A stretch of DNA of 64,000 nt, taken from NCBI RefSeq assembly GCF_907164915.1, contig NC_061862.1:37891758-37955757 (forward strand), given 5' to 3'. Positions 12,038 through 24,590 of this stretch are shown here, one piece after another. The notes under the pieces were generated by a model. It searched no databases and was not told the DNA's origin. It saw only the letters and a program-made list of their open reading frames with translations. Position 1 is the stretch's first letter; each line of letters opens with the position of its first letter. The translations under genes were made by a program, and so were the position numbers. The DNA comes from Impatiens glandulifera (Eukaryota; Streptophyta; Magnoliopsida; Ericales; Balsaminaceae).

Positions 12038-15000
12038 TCAGATGAGGGGTTCAGAGAGCTCCATCTCATTTGAAGTTTGTTGTTGTAAGTCAGAGTGCTG
12101 CTGTGAACCTACAAAATTCAGACCAAGCCATTGCCATGGCCAACATACATATCTTGGCCCGTTTTGGCTTCTTTCTCGATTATCCAGTTCTTCAAGCTGT
12201 CGAGTTAGCTCCTCAACTCTATCCCTCAGCCTCGATGATCTCGTGTCTGCCATTCTCAATGATTTTTCAGCAGCATCTCTGGCTGCCATGGCTGCACCTG
12301 CTGTTTCTTCTTTGAATTTCAGCTTCTTTTCAGATTCTTCTAGACCTTGCTTTGCCTCTTTCAGTTCATGGCGCAAAGTCGACAACTAGATCAAGTAATA
12401 AATAAATCAACAATGCTTTAGTCAAGAAAACAATATCAAAGGAGAAACCAAACCTAATAAGAGAGACTTTCTCTATAGTGTGATTATATTAGTGTTTTGA
12501 AGGGCTAATCATGCCATGACAAGTGGTTCGTTAATTACAAGTATTAGGTAGTTAGTGGATAATTATGTTAGTATTTTAAGTTATCTTCCTTTATTAGCAT
12601 TCGATTATGATTATGTTTTTATTACTGCCATAAATCTCTAACTAGAAACTGATCCATGAGTTTATTTAGACCACAATCCAGAAAATTGCATCAATCCCAC
12701 TTCTCATAACAGAGAAAAGAAAAACACTTCAAATTTTTGTTTTGACGATTTTTCAATGTGATCGTGGTTGTGACAAGTCACATTCCTAGTACCAAACTCT
12801 AAATTCTCTTCGTCTCTCCCTTTGCTCTCAAAATGTAAAAACTAGATTCAGGGTTAGTACCAGTATTCATGCACACAACAAGAAGCTTGCCTGATGTCGA
12901 TTATTTGCTCTCAAAATCTGCACATCCAATAGCTTTGTTTGATGTGGATTGATTGGATTAAATCCAAATAAACTAACATCCCATAGTCAATAACTTATTT
13001 CATCAACTAAAATACCGTTACTTTACTCTTAATAACATTTGAATCCCACATGGTAATGTATCTTGTTGTAACTTGCTTTTTGGCATTGAATAAATGCCTT
13101 TCTCTTAGCAAGATAAAATTAAATACCCAAATAATCCATTTTTTTCCTTTTAAGAACATCAAGTTATATCTAAAAAAGAAGATCAAAACAAGCCCTAAGT
13201 CTCGTCTCTAAATTCTCTATCACTTTCCTCTCAAAATCTCCAAAGCTTACTTAGGGGTTCCTAACAGTATTGCTAGCTAATATATTGGATGCATGGATAA
13301 AACAAGAAACTTGCCTGTGCCAGAAACTCTTGTTCAACAGCTTTTCCTGCAGCAGCTTCCTGCTGTGCTGCTACTTTCCATCTAGTAATTTCTTCTTCTG
13401 CTGCTGTGATGTCCATCATGAGCCCATCAACCTTATTCGCAAATACAATCAGCAATCGATTCAGGCCAAAAGAAAGAACTGACAGGATATATTTCCCTCT
13501 TGCTTGGAAAAAATAATATTAATCAAGAAACTTCAAGAATAGCAATAGTTACATTTTCATTTGCAATTCTTTCCTTTTCTTCAAGTTCCTCCACTAGCTG
13601 CTTCCTTAGAATAAGTTCTTTGCTTTGTGCTTCCACTTGATCTTTCAATAAACTTGTCTCTTCCCTTAATAATGACAATTGTAGAAAACAGAATAATCAC
13701 TACTTATCATTGTTCTTTCTACTAACATTTATTGGAACAAAAGTTCATTTCATTCCAATCTTTGAATTCGTATAAGCCAAACTACAAAAAGCAGTACAAA
13801 GAAAAAAAGAACACAACAAAGCATCTAAATGAATTACAAAAAGCTATTTGTAAACTTAAAACAAAGAAATCTATTTGAAAGCAAGTACCTTAGCTCATCC
13901 ACTGTGTGCTGCAACTCGATGGTCTCAAGTTGAGATTGCCTGATAATATTTTCTAGAGCACCAGCCTACAATATTTCACTAATTCTTTAGCCAGCAGTAG
14001 AATTTAGAAATCTCGCAAACAAAAAACCAAAAAGACACTCACCAAGGCATACACTTCATCGTCATCTGTCTCTGAAGCATTATATTTATCTTTTGAGGAA
14101 GAAATCTCCCCACCCTCCATGTGATTACTGAATCTGAACTCTATTCCGGCATCCCTTAACCCATTTTCTGCAACTTTGAAGATTTCACTGGATTTGGACG
14201 ATAAATTACTTGACATTCTTCTTGACAAAGCACTTCTTAGCAAAGATCCAACCTGTTCTTTCTCCTTGGCTAGCTGAGAAGCAGTTCCGGTAAGACTTTT
14301 TATTTCATGATTCCTTTCATTAATTAAGTCTCTTGTCTTTTCAACTAGAACTCTAGCTAATTCGTGCAGTGATTCCATGCCTGCTAAGGAAGCACGGATA
14401 TTTTCTTCCATATCTGTTTCTTGTGGGAAGAAGAATGACTCCGAGAAATCAGGAAGGTCTGACTTATGAGTATCCACTATCTTAAGAAGGTCATAAAGCT
14501 GGCTGTGAATTTTGGTGACAAGATTTAACTGCTCAGTCAGTAGAGACTTTTGTGATTCCATATTTGATTCCAAGTTCCTCAGCTTAACATTGAAATCATT
14601 GACTTGTTTTTCTGCCGAGTTTTGTTTTTCTGAAATATCCCTTTCAATCTCAGATATCTTTGTATCTTTTTCAACTACAAGTTTTTCCAGCTTCTCCACA
14701 GAAGATGTTTGCTTTGAAACCTCTTCTCTCAACCCACTAATTGTTGCCTCAAGCTGAGAAACCTCAACAGCAATCTCATAATTTCTCTGCTCCATCTGTT
14801 CACGAGCTTCATTTCTAGATTTTGTAGCTGAATCTATCTGTTTTAGAAGCTCTTCCACAATCTCATTTGTTCTCTTAATAACTCCATATGAAACAGCAGG
14901 CAAACCTGAGTACTTTTGAGACCTCGGCAGACCACCACCATTAAAATTCTTGAAACTACTCACTTTCCCTGCTATCTTATCAATACCTGTTACTAGCATT

Positions 15001-15434
15001 TGAGCTGCCGTCTCTATCTCAGACCTTGAAGAATCCTTCGCTTTTGAAGCCTCATCAAACTGCTTAATCAACTCCTCCTTCTGCTTCATAGTTTCATCTC
15101 TTACTTTCTTGGCTTCATCCAATTCCATTGATAGCTTCTCATTCAATTTCAACGACTCATCCTTCTCTCCGATTGCCTTATCACGCTGCTTCGAGATCTC
15201 ATCGCGCTTCTTAATTGCTTCATGAGCAAGTACCTTTAGCCGATTGAACGATACTTGCAAATCGGACTTCGCATTCTCTGAAGCCAGACGAGCTTTCCGC
15301 TCCCGCTCAAGCTCAGCAAGGACCTCCTGAAACCTCTCGACGGTGACATCCTCCGGCGAGGGTAACGACACCGGATCGTCAGCCTCCACATCACTCAGAA
15401 CGGCGTCGTTGTCGTCTTCATCGGCGCTAGCCAT
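12038..15434 (-). CDS. Long coiled-coil protein (paramyosin/myosin-heavy-chain-like), function unknown
   Basis: Five exons on the minus strand: 15434-14043, 13965-13889, 13664-13553, 13431-13315, 12385-12038. Phases join without error and give about 681 residues. The N terminus is acidic (ASADEDDNDAVLSDVEADD), followed by near-continuous heptad-rich coiled coil (residues about 30-620) rich in E, K, Q and L. A glycine-containing break lies near NFNGGGLPRSQKYSG. The C-terminal tail contains the aromatic motif RYVCWPWQWLGLNFVG, which is not coiled coil and may be a conserved docking or membrane-contact segment. I recall single-copy plant proteins with this layout, but no firm function. An in-frame ATG five codons upstream (15449) is possible; 15434 was preferred because relatives start MAS. 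The intron after exon 4 begins with GC instead of GT (13314-13313). No signal peptide is seen. Confidence 0.85.
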
Positions 15435-15830
15435 TGCCTTGCCGTGCAATTAATTATACAGTGATCAGACAATCAGAAAGTAGTGTAACGGTTCCATGAT
15501 GATAGAAAACGAGATTTAGATAAAATAATTGAGAATTGAGAGGGGAGAACCAGGGTTGAGGATGAGGCGGAAGTGGGAGAGGTCAAGTTACCTATCAGTA
15601 GATGAAATAGAGTGAAAATTACTTTGATCGGATTCGATTGAAATGTGGAGAATGATAATAGATGGAATTGAGATTCGATTAAAAGGTCTGAATTTGAGAA
15701 TAATCACAAGAACAAGAAGAATAATGATGATCGTTCGTCTGGATTCAACAGGCAAAAACTAGATACGAGGGTGAAGAAGAAGAGAGAGAAAGGGCACAAG
15801 AGAGCTACCAAACAGTCTCGCCCCTTACTC
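15435..15830 (-). promoter_or_regulatory. 5' UTR and promoter side of the coiled-coil gene
   Basis: Upstream of the start codon the DNA is less AT-rich than the spacer beyond it, up to about 15830. A gaagaagaagagagagaaag tract near 15773-15792 is typical of plant 5' UTR or core-promoter CT/GA repeats (CT-rich on the coding strand). I see no clear TATA box. The transcription start is not determined. Confidence 0.4.
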
Positions 15831-17480
15831 CTCTTTTAATTTATAAAATATTAATTTATATTTTGATAGCTAAAATTGATTTGATTTTATTCATTTGTAA
15901 AAGTTTATTTTTAAATAACAATAATAATAAATAAAGTAAATTTAAAATAAGTTAACATAAAATATAGATATTCTCTTTTAAAGAAAGAAAAAAAATTATA
16001 GTATTATCATTTTTATTTTTCAAACATATATTTATAATTCAATTTTTATTTTTTATTTTTAAAATATTCATTTAATTAAAAAATTGTTTAATTCTCGTTT
16101 TTTCATCATCATCCTTCCAACCGCCGCAGTCGGTCTTCGACATAACTTATTAGATTCCGGTCAAAATTCATAAAAGACTCCATATACTTGTAACAATATG
16201 ACAGTGTAAAAGCAAATGATAAATCATACTTTCTTTTTTGTAACACATACTACAACGACTCACAATAATCATACAATTAGTGAAAATTTTATCGATACCC
16301 TAAAAAAAAAAGTTAAGTAAGCATTTTAGACTCACAATTTTTTCCAATAAAAAACAATATGACTTATTTTATTGAATAAAGTGTAACAATGTCCCATACA
16401 AAAGTCATTCAAATCATGTCACCGCATAAAATTCCTAAAAAACGAGTTTAATTATTTATTTCTAATCATTACAAAAGTCTATAATGGGACATCATTTCCT
16501 CACTGTTTAATATTCTTTTATATCTAATACGATTAACAATGAATATCAAACATATATTTTTATCAATACGTGAAAATCTCCCAATAATACATAGATACCA
16601 TCCTAATTACATAACACTTGTGTATAAGATCTCTACAAATTTATAATTTAATGTCTAACGATCAACTTTAACTTTAACCTAATTATGCGAAATTTCAACA
16701 TTTAAGTAAGGTATAATATTTGGATCCTCGCTAAATCAACACATAAAAAATTGTTGTTCATCTAGTTATTTTTATCGATTTCATTGATTTTCAATTTAAT
16801 TTAGACAAACTGGATTATAATTTGTGATTATATTTTCTTAAAAATTTTAAATTTGGAAAGATTTATCATTGAACAAAATGATAATAATTATAATTAAACT
16901 ATAGAAAAGTAGTTATTAAAGAAAACTAAAACATAACAGAAAAAAACAGAGCAAGGAAACAGCTAATGAAAATGGATCCATCAATAATTCGTAGAAGAGA
17001 CGCCACAAGAAGCACATCAAAAGCGCCGTAAGGAAGAGCTTGAACTCGTCTCTCTTATCTGTCTATGATGATTGATGATATCGACATTCAATCTCAATCC
17101 AAGGAAAGATCTTGTCTTCTCAATTATCAGAAAAGTTCTCGCCCAAATTCAGCAACTCGACTATCTGGGTTTTAGTTCTTAAACAACAAAAGACTGTGTT
17201 TCGATAACCCTAGACGACAACCTCATCATCCGCATTTTTCCCTAGAATGTGACGTTGGTGTATGCGTCAATTACGTATGCTCTCATTACGTATGATCAAG
17301 TAGGTAGGTATTCGGCCCTCAAATTAAGAGGAAAGTTCCTATCCAAAAAAGTCAGTCACGTTTTCAGTTTGGTTGAAACGTTCTTCTTTTTAGGCTAAGT
17401 AATTTCAATGTGTTTTTGATTGATCTCCAAGTCAATTACTTAGGTCAAAGGTTTTATTCATTTTATATGCTGATCTGAAA
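15831..17480. other. AT-rich intergenic DNA between divergent genes
   Basis: The coiled-coil gene points left and the E3 ligase gene points right, so this stretch holds both upstream regions. A more balanced block at about 16960-17300 may be an upstream exon or leader of the E3 gene. I found no coding sequence in it. Confidence 0.4.
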
Positions 17481-17489
17481 CTTCTAGCT

Positions 17490-17500
17490 TATATAAATAG
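17490..17500 (+). promoter_or_regulatory. TATA box of the RGLG-type gene
   Basis: The sequence tatataaatag lies 84 bp upstream of the ATG at 17574. It matches the plant TATA consensus and would place the transcription start near 17525, giving a leader of about 50 nt. An unspliced leader is assumed. Confidence 0.55.
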
Positions 17501-17573
17501 ACATTTGGTACAATTATATTCACTGTCAATATAAATCTGGAGAGAGTAGTTTTCTTGGTTTTTTTTGTCACTT

Positions 17574-19670
17574 ATGGGTAGTACAAGTTCAAAAGAGACA
17601 ACAAGCCCAAGGCAATTTGTGTATTCATCTTATTCGAATGCGATTTATCAACCTGCATCCCTTGGACAGAACCCTAACTATACCCAGCAAGTGAAGTTGG
17701 ATAAGAAGTATCAGAACATATCAGACAATTACCAAACACTAGAACAGGTAAGATCATACTGAATCCAAATTCATTCGGTTTTCTTCATGATTAGAAATGG
17801 TCCACTATAATAATAATATCTGCCAGGTTATTGCAGCACTTGCCCATTCTGGACTTGAGTCATCTAATCTCATTATTGGTATTGATTTCACAAAGAGCAA
17901 TGAATGGACAGGTTCAACTTTTACCCGCATTTTAATCTTCTCTTTTTATCCAATCATGTGTATCTATCTGATTTCTTCTTTCTAAAATTAGGTTCAAGAT
18001 CATTCAAAAGGAGATGTTTACATCATATTGGAGATGGTCTAAATCCGTATGAAGAAGCAATATCCATTGTGGGTAAAACCTTATCTTCCTTTGATGAGGA
18101 CAATTTGATTCCTTGCTTTGGATTTGGAGATGGTAAAGTTTATATATAGTGAATTCAATTCACATGTTTTTTTGTCTCTAAAACAATACTAACAATTTAT
18201 CATTCTCTAATCTATCTATCAGCCTCAACACACGATGAAGATGTTTTTAGCTTCAACCGAGATGGAACACCTTGCAACGGATTTGAAGGTGTCTTAAGCC
18301 GATACAGAGAGATAGTTCCACATCTTAAACTTTCAGGTTTTATTATCATCAACAAAATTACTATATCAATAATAGGCCATTGATAATTAAAATTTATTCA
18401 ATTCTTGTTGTGGCAGGACCTACTTCTTTTGCACCTCTAATAGAAACAGCTATGAAGATCGTCGATGAAAGCTATGGGCAGTATCATGTCCTTCTAATTA
18501 TTGCTGATGGACAGGTTTGGTAATGTTAACTAATTAGTTTTCTGATTACTATTCAAAATTTGTTTTATAGTATGTAAAATTTTGGACTTGTGGTGTATAT
18601 ACATGTTTACTAGGTAACAAGAAGTGCCAATACTCCAAATGGTCAACTTAGTAGACAGGAAACACAAACTATCGATGCTATAGTTAGAGCAAGGTAAATA
18701 TTTACTTTGGACACATGTTAATTATATTATGTTTGGCAAGAAAAAATATATCCTTATTTTTCTTAGCCATGCATTTCGCAGTGAGTATCCATTGTCAATT
18801 GTGTTAGTTGGAGTTGGTGATGGGCCTTGGGACATAATGAATGAGTTTGACGACAACATTCCTGCACGAGCCTTTGACAATTTTCAGGTTACCCTCTCTT
18901 CTTTTCACGAGTAGTACCAAAAATAAATAGCTCTCACAACAAACATAAACGTTAAAACAAGTAATTGAAAATTTTGTTTAATTTTCTGTAACAGTTTGTA
19001 AATTTCACTGAGATTATGTCGAGAAACATTGATCCATTGAAGAAAGAGGCAGAATTTGCTCTTGCTGCGTTGATGGAAATTCCTTCTCAATATAAAGCTA
19101 CTCTTGAGTTGAATCTACTCGGGTAGGGTAACAACTTCCACTCATCCCTTTGCAAACTTTTAAGAATTCAGCCTTGTTAGTAATTTTTTCTTTTTAAATT
19201 AAATCTGCAGCCGGAAGACAGGAAGGGCTCCAAACAAGGTTTCTCTTCCTCCTCCTATTTCTACCCTTGCTTCTTTTGGCAGTTATTCAATACCACGTCA
19301 CTTTGATCTTCCAGCAGCCGACAATGATCCATCTTTGTTTTCTTGGGATGATAATCTAGTAAGTAGGCTCTCTTATAGCACAATAGTCTTGTATTACTGA
19401 AAACAAGGTTTTGAGTTTTACACGTTATTGTCTTCACCTGTGTCAGGTCTGCCCTATATGTCTAGTACATTTAAAAGACATGGCTTTTGGATGTGGTCAT
19501 CAGGTAAAATCCTTTTCTTTTATAACCATGAAGATTATGATTTGTTGTTTAGGGAGCTATAACATGTTTTTTATGTCATGGGTCAGACATGTTGCGACTG
19601 TGCGGAAACACTTGATACTTGCCCTATTTGTCGTAGGGATATCTACACCAAAATTAAGCTCTACAGATAG
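17574..19670 (+). CDS. RGLG: RGLG-type E3 ubiquitin ligase (copine/vWA domain plus C-terminal RING), with a one-base frameshift
   Basis: Eleven exons: 17574-17747, 17827-17911, 17992-18132, 18223-18336, 18417-18514, 18614-18693, 18782-18887, 18995-19123, 19211-19358, 19447-19503, 19587-19670; about 404 residues. The start MGSTSSK fits N-myristoylation, as known for this family at the plasma membrane. The copine-like vWA domain covers residues about 60-330 ([45 protein letters not shown]). A short P-rich linker follows, then a RING finger with CPIC, CGHQTC and CPIC. The family attaches K63- or K48-linked ubiquitin in hormone, drought and defence responses. The sequence looks nearest to the RGLG3/4/5 branch (FGCGHQTCC), but the exact number is not decided. 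Exon 8 has one T too many in the run 19080-19082 (reads EIS, then a stop four codons on, where relatives read EIPSQYK). All other phases agree. A recent lesion or an assembly error is likely. Confidence 0.92.
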
Positions 19671-21330
19671 CTTATAGGTCTCACATTTCACAATATTTTA
19701 TCACATTCTTTAAAAGAGAAGGTTAGTCATCCAGAAGCTTCTTTTGTAGTACATAGAAATCTGAATTGGATATATAAAGGCTAAAAACAATGAAACTATG
19801 CAGGATTGGGCTTTGGGAAACAACTCTATCAAATCATCACCCCCTTGGTTTTGCAAGTTCATCCACAAAGAATCGTTTTGTCCAGTATTGACACCAATAT
19901 GCAATTAATTTTTTTTTGTTAATTTATGTGCTATTGTTTTTGTAAAGAGTAGTAATGTAGTGTAAAAGTTTATAGAACAATTGTTCCTCCCAAAAGATTG
20001 ATGAGGGCTCCATTCAAGCCTCTCTGTTGTTCATAATGTGTGTTACCACTTTCTCTCAAACTCTAAATCTCCTATTGTAAATAATCAACAAAGTTAAGAG
20101 CTTAGTTATTTTGTTTTTCTAGTCTAAAACAAAGTCATATTTTTTTCATGCATTCAATAATAATGCAATTAATGTGACAGGTTACTTAATGTTTTATGCC
20201 TACAAGACATAATCTAGCAAACTGCAGAAATCATAAGTGAGAACATATTTGATCCAATGTAGGCCTGCATATTGCGGGTAGCCTTCCTAATCTTTGCATT
20301 AGCTTATCCCTTGACAAGAAGATTGTTCTTCCTTGTTTCTAAACTAATAGGTCGTACTCTAATTAGTTTATCTGATTGACAAAATTGTGTCATCGAACGT
20401 TTTTTTATTGATTGACACTTTAGGTTGTTGTATCTATTGTTTCAGCGAGACTATTCAACATTCATGAATAATGGATTGTGCGGACTTCTGGTGGCTTGGA
20501 ATGATGATCTATTTGAGAAAAATGACGCCACTATAAGTATTTTTTTTTTCGTTGGGTGATTTTTATGGTTTAAAGGGCTCGTCTTTCTAACTTTAAGTTT
20601 GATGGAGGTGGCAAGTATCTAAGATATTGCTATTATTTTTGCGGGCTCGCATTGATATGTTTCTGGTGAGTAATTCGAATTTTCGTAGAGTGACTAATTC
20701 ATCGCTGAGTTGCATATATCACCGTCATGTTCTTATTGACAGGAGGAAGATAGTTCAGACTTGTCATTCTTTCAGATTTGGCTATGTACAATTTTAGCAA
20801 AATCGTAGAAGGGTGGTAGTCGGTGAGTGAGGATGTGTTGGGTCCCCATCCATTAGGCTCTTCTACGATTAAGTTGTTGAAAAGCTGGTTTGTGGGAATC
20901 GAGCATTGTTCTACTTTAAGGTTGATGTCTTATGTCGTGAGATTTTCACAATTGATAGAGAGGAATAAGTTTATGATTTTCTGTTTTGAAAATTTCAATA
21001 TTAATAATTTCACTATTCCCATTCTTTTGCATTGTTCAATAATTTCAATTCGGTGAAACTTGTTGAGAAATATTATCAGTAGATGAAATAGATTAACTTG
21101 TTGAGAAATATTACCATAATTAATTTTTTTTTTTTTAGTATTTATATATTTTAGAATTATTTAATTTTAATTTTTATCATTAATTAAAAAAATTATTTTA
21201 ATAATTAACTTTTATAAAATTTCAATCGTAAGGGTACCCCGGGTCTATGTCTCGTTCCATAGCTTAGCACGTGTCAAGAGTCACATGGCAATATGGAGAG
21301 ACTATTGCGAGGAAGCTCGATGTTCGATGG
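19671..21330. other. Intergenic DNA with a possible retroelement trace
   Basis: The 3' UTR of the E3 gene probably ends before about 20000. Near 20470-20530 the plus strand reads NNGLCGLLVAWNDDLFEKND, which faintly recalls the LINE endonuclease block with G-L-L-x-A-W. The match is too short to call. A 77-codon frame at 20823-21056 matches nothing I know. Confidence 0.3.
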
Positions 21331-21338
21331 ATTTCAAC

Positions 21339-22280
21339 TAGGGGTGCAAACGAGTCAAGCTACTCGTGAGCAGCTCGGTTAAAGCTCGACTCGAACTCGG
21401 TTTGACAGAACTCGAGTCGAATTCGAGTAGCTCGATTATAAAATCGAGTTCGAGTTCGAGCTTTATATTTATGGTTCGAGTAGCTCGTTATATATATATA
21501 TATATATATATTATATTCTATATATAAATATATAATAATTTCCTTCTTAAATTCTCAATCTCTCTCTTCCTTCCATTTATTCTCCTTCCATTCTCATTTT
21601 TTACTTCTTCAATTCTCAAAAAGTCAAACTCATCTCTCTCTTTCTTCTCCTTCTATTTTCAAATCAAACACTCATCTCTTTTCTCATTCCATATTCAAAC
21701 GGTTAGACCATCTCTTTCTTCTTTCTAGTCCTTCGTCCATCTTTTAAAATTTTTTCTCCATTAAAAGACTTTGAAACATATATTCTTTTTGGATTCTACT
21801 ATTAATGAAGTAGTTTGTTTATTGATTTCACTATTTCATATTTTGAATATTGTATAATTTGAAGATCACTAATACATCATATTGCCGAATTTGTAATATT
21901 TATGATGAACATCTTTTAAATATTTAATTTCGTTTTTAATTTTTAAATAAGATGTTTGTGATTGAATGATTATCTTTAAATTGTGTGATGATATTTATAT
22001 TTCTTATACTTAAATAATGCTCTGATTATATATGTGTGGTTTGTGAAATATATATTGTATTATGTTTGAGATATTATTTAGTGGTGAATATAATTTTAAT
22101 TAATAAAATTTAATTTTTGAGCTTTCGAGATCGAGCTCGAGTAGCTCGAATTGTAATCGAACCGAGTTCAAGTATAAATTTTGATACTCGATCGAGTTCG
22201 AGTTTGAGTATTTATAAAGAAATTCAAGTCGAGTTCGAATAGTATGGTACTCGGCTCGACTCGACTCGTTTACACCCCTA
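21339..22280. mobile_element. Non-autonomous hAT-like DNA transposon (942 bp)
   Basis: The ends are taggggtgcaaacgagtcaa on the left and the inverted ...cgagtttacaccccta-type sequence on the right. About 23 bp match with two differences. The flanks atttcaac (21331-21338) and gtttcaac (22281-22288) form an 8-bp target duplication with one mismatch, as expected for hAT. If the ends are read as CTAG..., the duplication would be TTTCAA. Inside both ends are clustered ctcgagttcga words; the centre is AT-rich. There is no transposase frame. Confidence 0.75.
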
Positions 22281-22288
22281 GTTTCAAC

Positions 22289-22960
22289 TTTGGTTTGCGT
22301 GTCAGACATCTTTTAAAATGAAACATTTAGTTTTTAAAAGTTTTTTAAAATACCTAGAGCGGTAAGAAATAATTATGTAAAATTAATTAATTCTTTGTTC
22401 AAATTTTAAATAATTTAGGAGGCTAAATAACAATTTAACCTAAACCCGATTTAAATTAATTAAACATAATTTATTTAAAGATTTTTTATAAACTAAATGA
22501 GGATAAACTATAAATAATTATACAAAATGAGGATAACTATAAATAATTATACAAAATTATTTAAAGAATGGGTGTGAACCTGTTACGTCAACGTTCATAT
22601 TTAACAAAACTTGAAAATATCAGAGGAAAATGTTAGAATTTAAACATAAATTCCGAACGGGTCCTTATCCAAAACATTGGTTTAGGAAATATCCTAAAAA
22701 TATAAAGAATCTCATTTTCTGACCTTTCGGGATTATTTGAAAATGTGTCCGGAGTTCCAAAATTACAAAAATAATTTTGGATTTTGAAAAGTAGAACTAA
22801 ACAGACCTTAGGACCGGAGTCTTAGAGTCTGGGTTCGGTTTGACCAATGTAGGCTTGGTCGGGCTCGGTCACAACCGATGTGGTTTGGACCATGGCTTGG
22901 TCCCATGGGTCAAAGGACCGGAGAGCTTGGTCCTAAGCTCGGGAGGCTTGGTCCCAAACA
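22289..22960. other. Intergenic DNA with a small GC-rich patch
   Basis: It is mostly AT-rich. From about 22800 to 22960 there is a locally G-rich, self-similar patch with repeated cttggtccc and ggaccgga words and a short open frame from 22840. I regard it as simple internal repetition at the edge of the next repeat cluster, not a gene. Confidence 0.4.
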
Positions 22961-23029
22961 TGATCAAAGTGATGAAACAGTTGCTTAGAATTCATCCTAA
23001 CACGTTAACAAATATGCATAACAACTAAT

Positions 23030-24590
23030 TGGATCAACAAATCTATATTAAAAGATAGAATGTGAAATTTCAAAATTTCAAAATTCCAATTTTTCAAGTT
23101 TTTTTTTAAAAAAAATTCCAGTTTGATCAAATTTGATTAAAACATGATTACTGTTGTTTGGAAATCATTCAAACATGTTTACAAACACGTATAACAACTA
23201 TCTGGATAAAAAAAAAATCAGATTTAAATCAAGAACACAAAGATTTTAAAAAATCTGTAATCAAGTTTTAATTTTTAAAATTTTGGGTTCAGGTTGATTT
23301 GATTGATTCTCTTTCAATAGAAAGCTCATACATGATATATATTACGATTCTTAATAAAGAAATCACATAATCAAGCATAAGAACACGATCAAACTGGTCA
23401 AACAAGTAAATTTGAAAATTTTGAAAAAAATCAAAATTTTTAATTACAAATCGAAATTCAAGGCTTCTAGATTCATACCAACAACTGGAGAACACTCCTA
23501 GGAGGTGTTGAAAGATATCCAAAAGTCTAGATCGAAGCTTGGATCACTAGAGAAAGTTTTGATAAAAACTGTTCTTGGCCGGAATTTGCAGATCTTCGTT
23601 CGTGGTGAATTGAGGTGTAATTGGTTGTTATTGTTCGATGATTTGGTCTACAGACCTTTGAAGAGTATTTATAGAGTGGATAAGTCAGTTGAGGAGGGTT
23701 AAATTGGGAGGAATTTAACCTCCGACGAGCTTATCTCTAAAACTATATCTGGTAGTTGACAGCCTTATCTACATCGGGATAAGGATGGAAGATAAGGGGA
23801 AACGTAAGCGCTGACGTGAAGGTCACATGGCCAAAAGAATCAAGGGATTTGATCGCCTGTGGAGGAAGCTAGAGCTTCTAGAAGGTTGGACGCCAGCGAA
23901 GAAGACGAGTCAAACGACGTCGTTTCGTGTAACGGGACGCCGAGTTCCGTCTTGTTCCGTCCGCGGTCAACGTGGTTGACTAACGGGGTTGATTTGTCCC
24001 GTTAGTTGATTCAGCGTAGGCGCGCGCGTGGCTCCGTTTCATCCGACTCCGTGGGAACGTCTAGGCTGTTGGATGAGATCTTGGCGCTCATCTGATGGTC
24101 CAGAATTCTACTGGAGAGATTAAACATAATTTCAGCTACATAAGATTATCAGATTTTATTTTTATTTAAATGTATTATTAATAATCGGTTTTTAATCCCC
24201 TTTAAATCCATTTATTCACCAAAAAATTCACAAAAATATTTTTGGAATCATAATAACAATTATGACCGTATTTTATTTTTTGAGAAATTTTGGGAATTTT
24301 TAGGTATTTTATTTAATTAGTTTAAGTCATAAATTAACATAAATTATGAATAAATAATAGTTAAATATTTTTAACCCTTCTTTGGTCTAGTTAGGGTAAA
24401 ATAAATACAATATTTTATTCTCAAATTAATTTTTTAGAATTTTTGAAAATTTCCTTAATTAGGATTTAATAATCACAATAATTAACCCTTAATTAGGTTT
24501 TAATTCCTTCTTTAAATTATTTTGAATATAAAAATCCAAAATATTATTTTAATATTATTAAACATAATAATATTATTTTAGAGATAAGCT
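23030..24590 (-). repeat. Dispersed repeat copy A, carrying a promoter-like core
   Basis: This ~1.55-kb unit recurs as copy C (25285-26795) in the same orientation, and its right-hand half recurs inverted as copy B. Read on the minus strand it has a GC-rich upstream part (about 23830-24120), then a TATA box (complement of gagtatttatag near 23664), then a leader-like part with caccactccta-type text, then AT-rich sequence. It looks like an LTR or a promoter plus leader of an unknown transcription unit. The 77-codon minus frame at 23289-23522 is not preserved in the other copies. Confidence 0.6.

Noticed and set aside
20470..21056. Possible LINE endonuclease or other gene downstream of the RGLG gene.
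   Set aside because: Only one short block (GLLVAWNDDLFE) looks familiar; frames around it are broken and no second motif supports it.
23289..23522. A 77-codon minus-strand gene in repeat copy A.
   Set aside because: The frame is disrupted in copies B and C, and the text is a leader-like AT-rich sequence.
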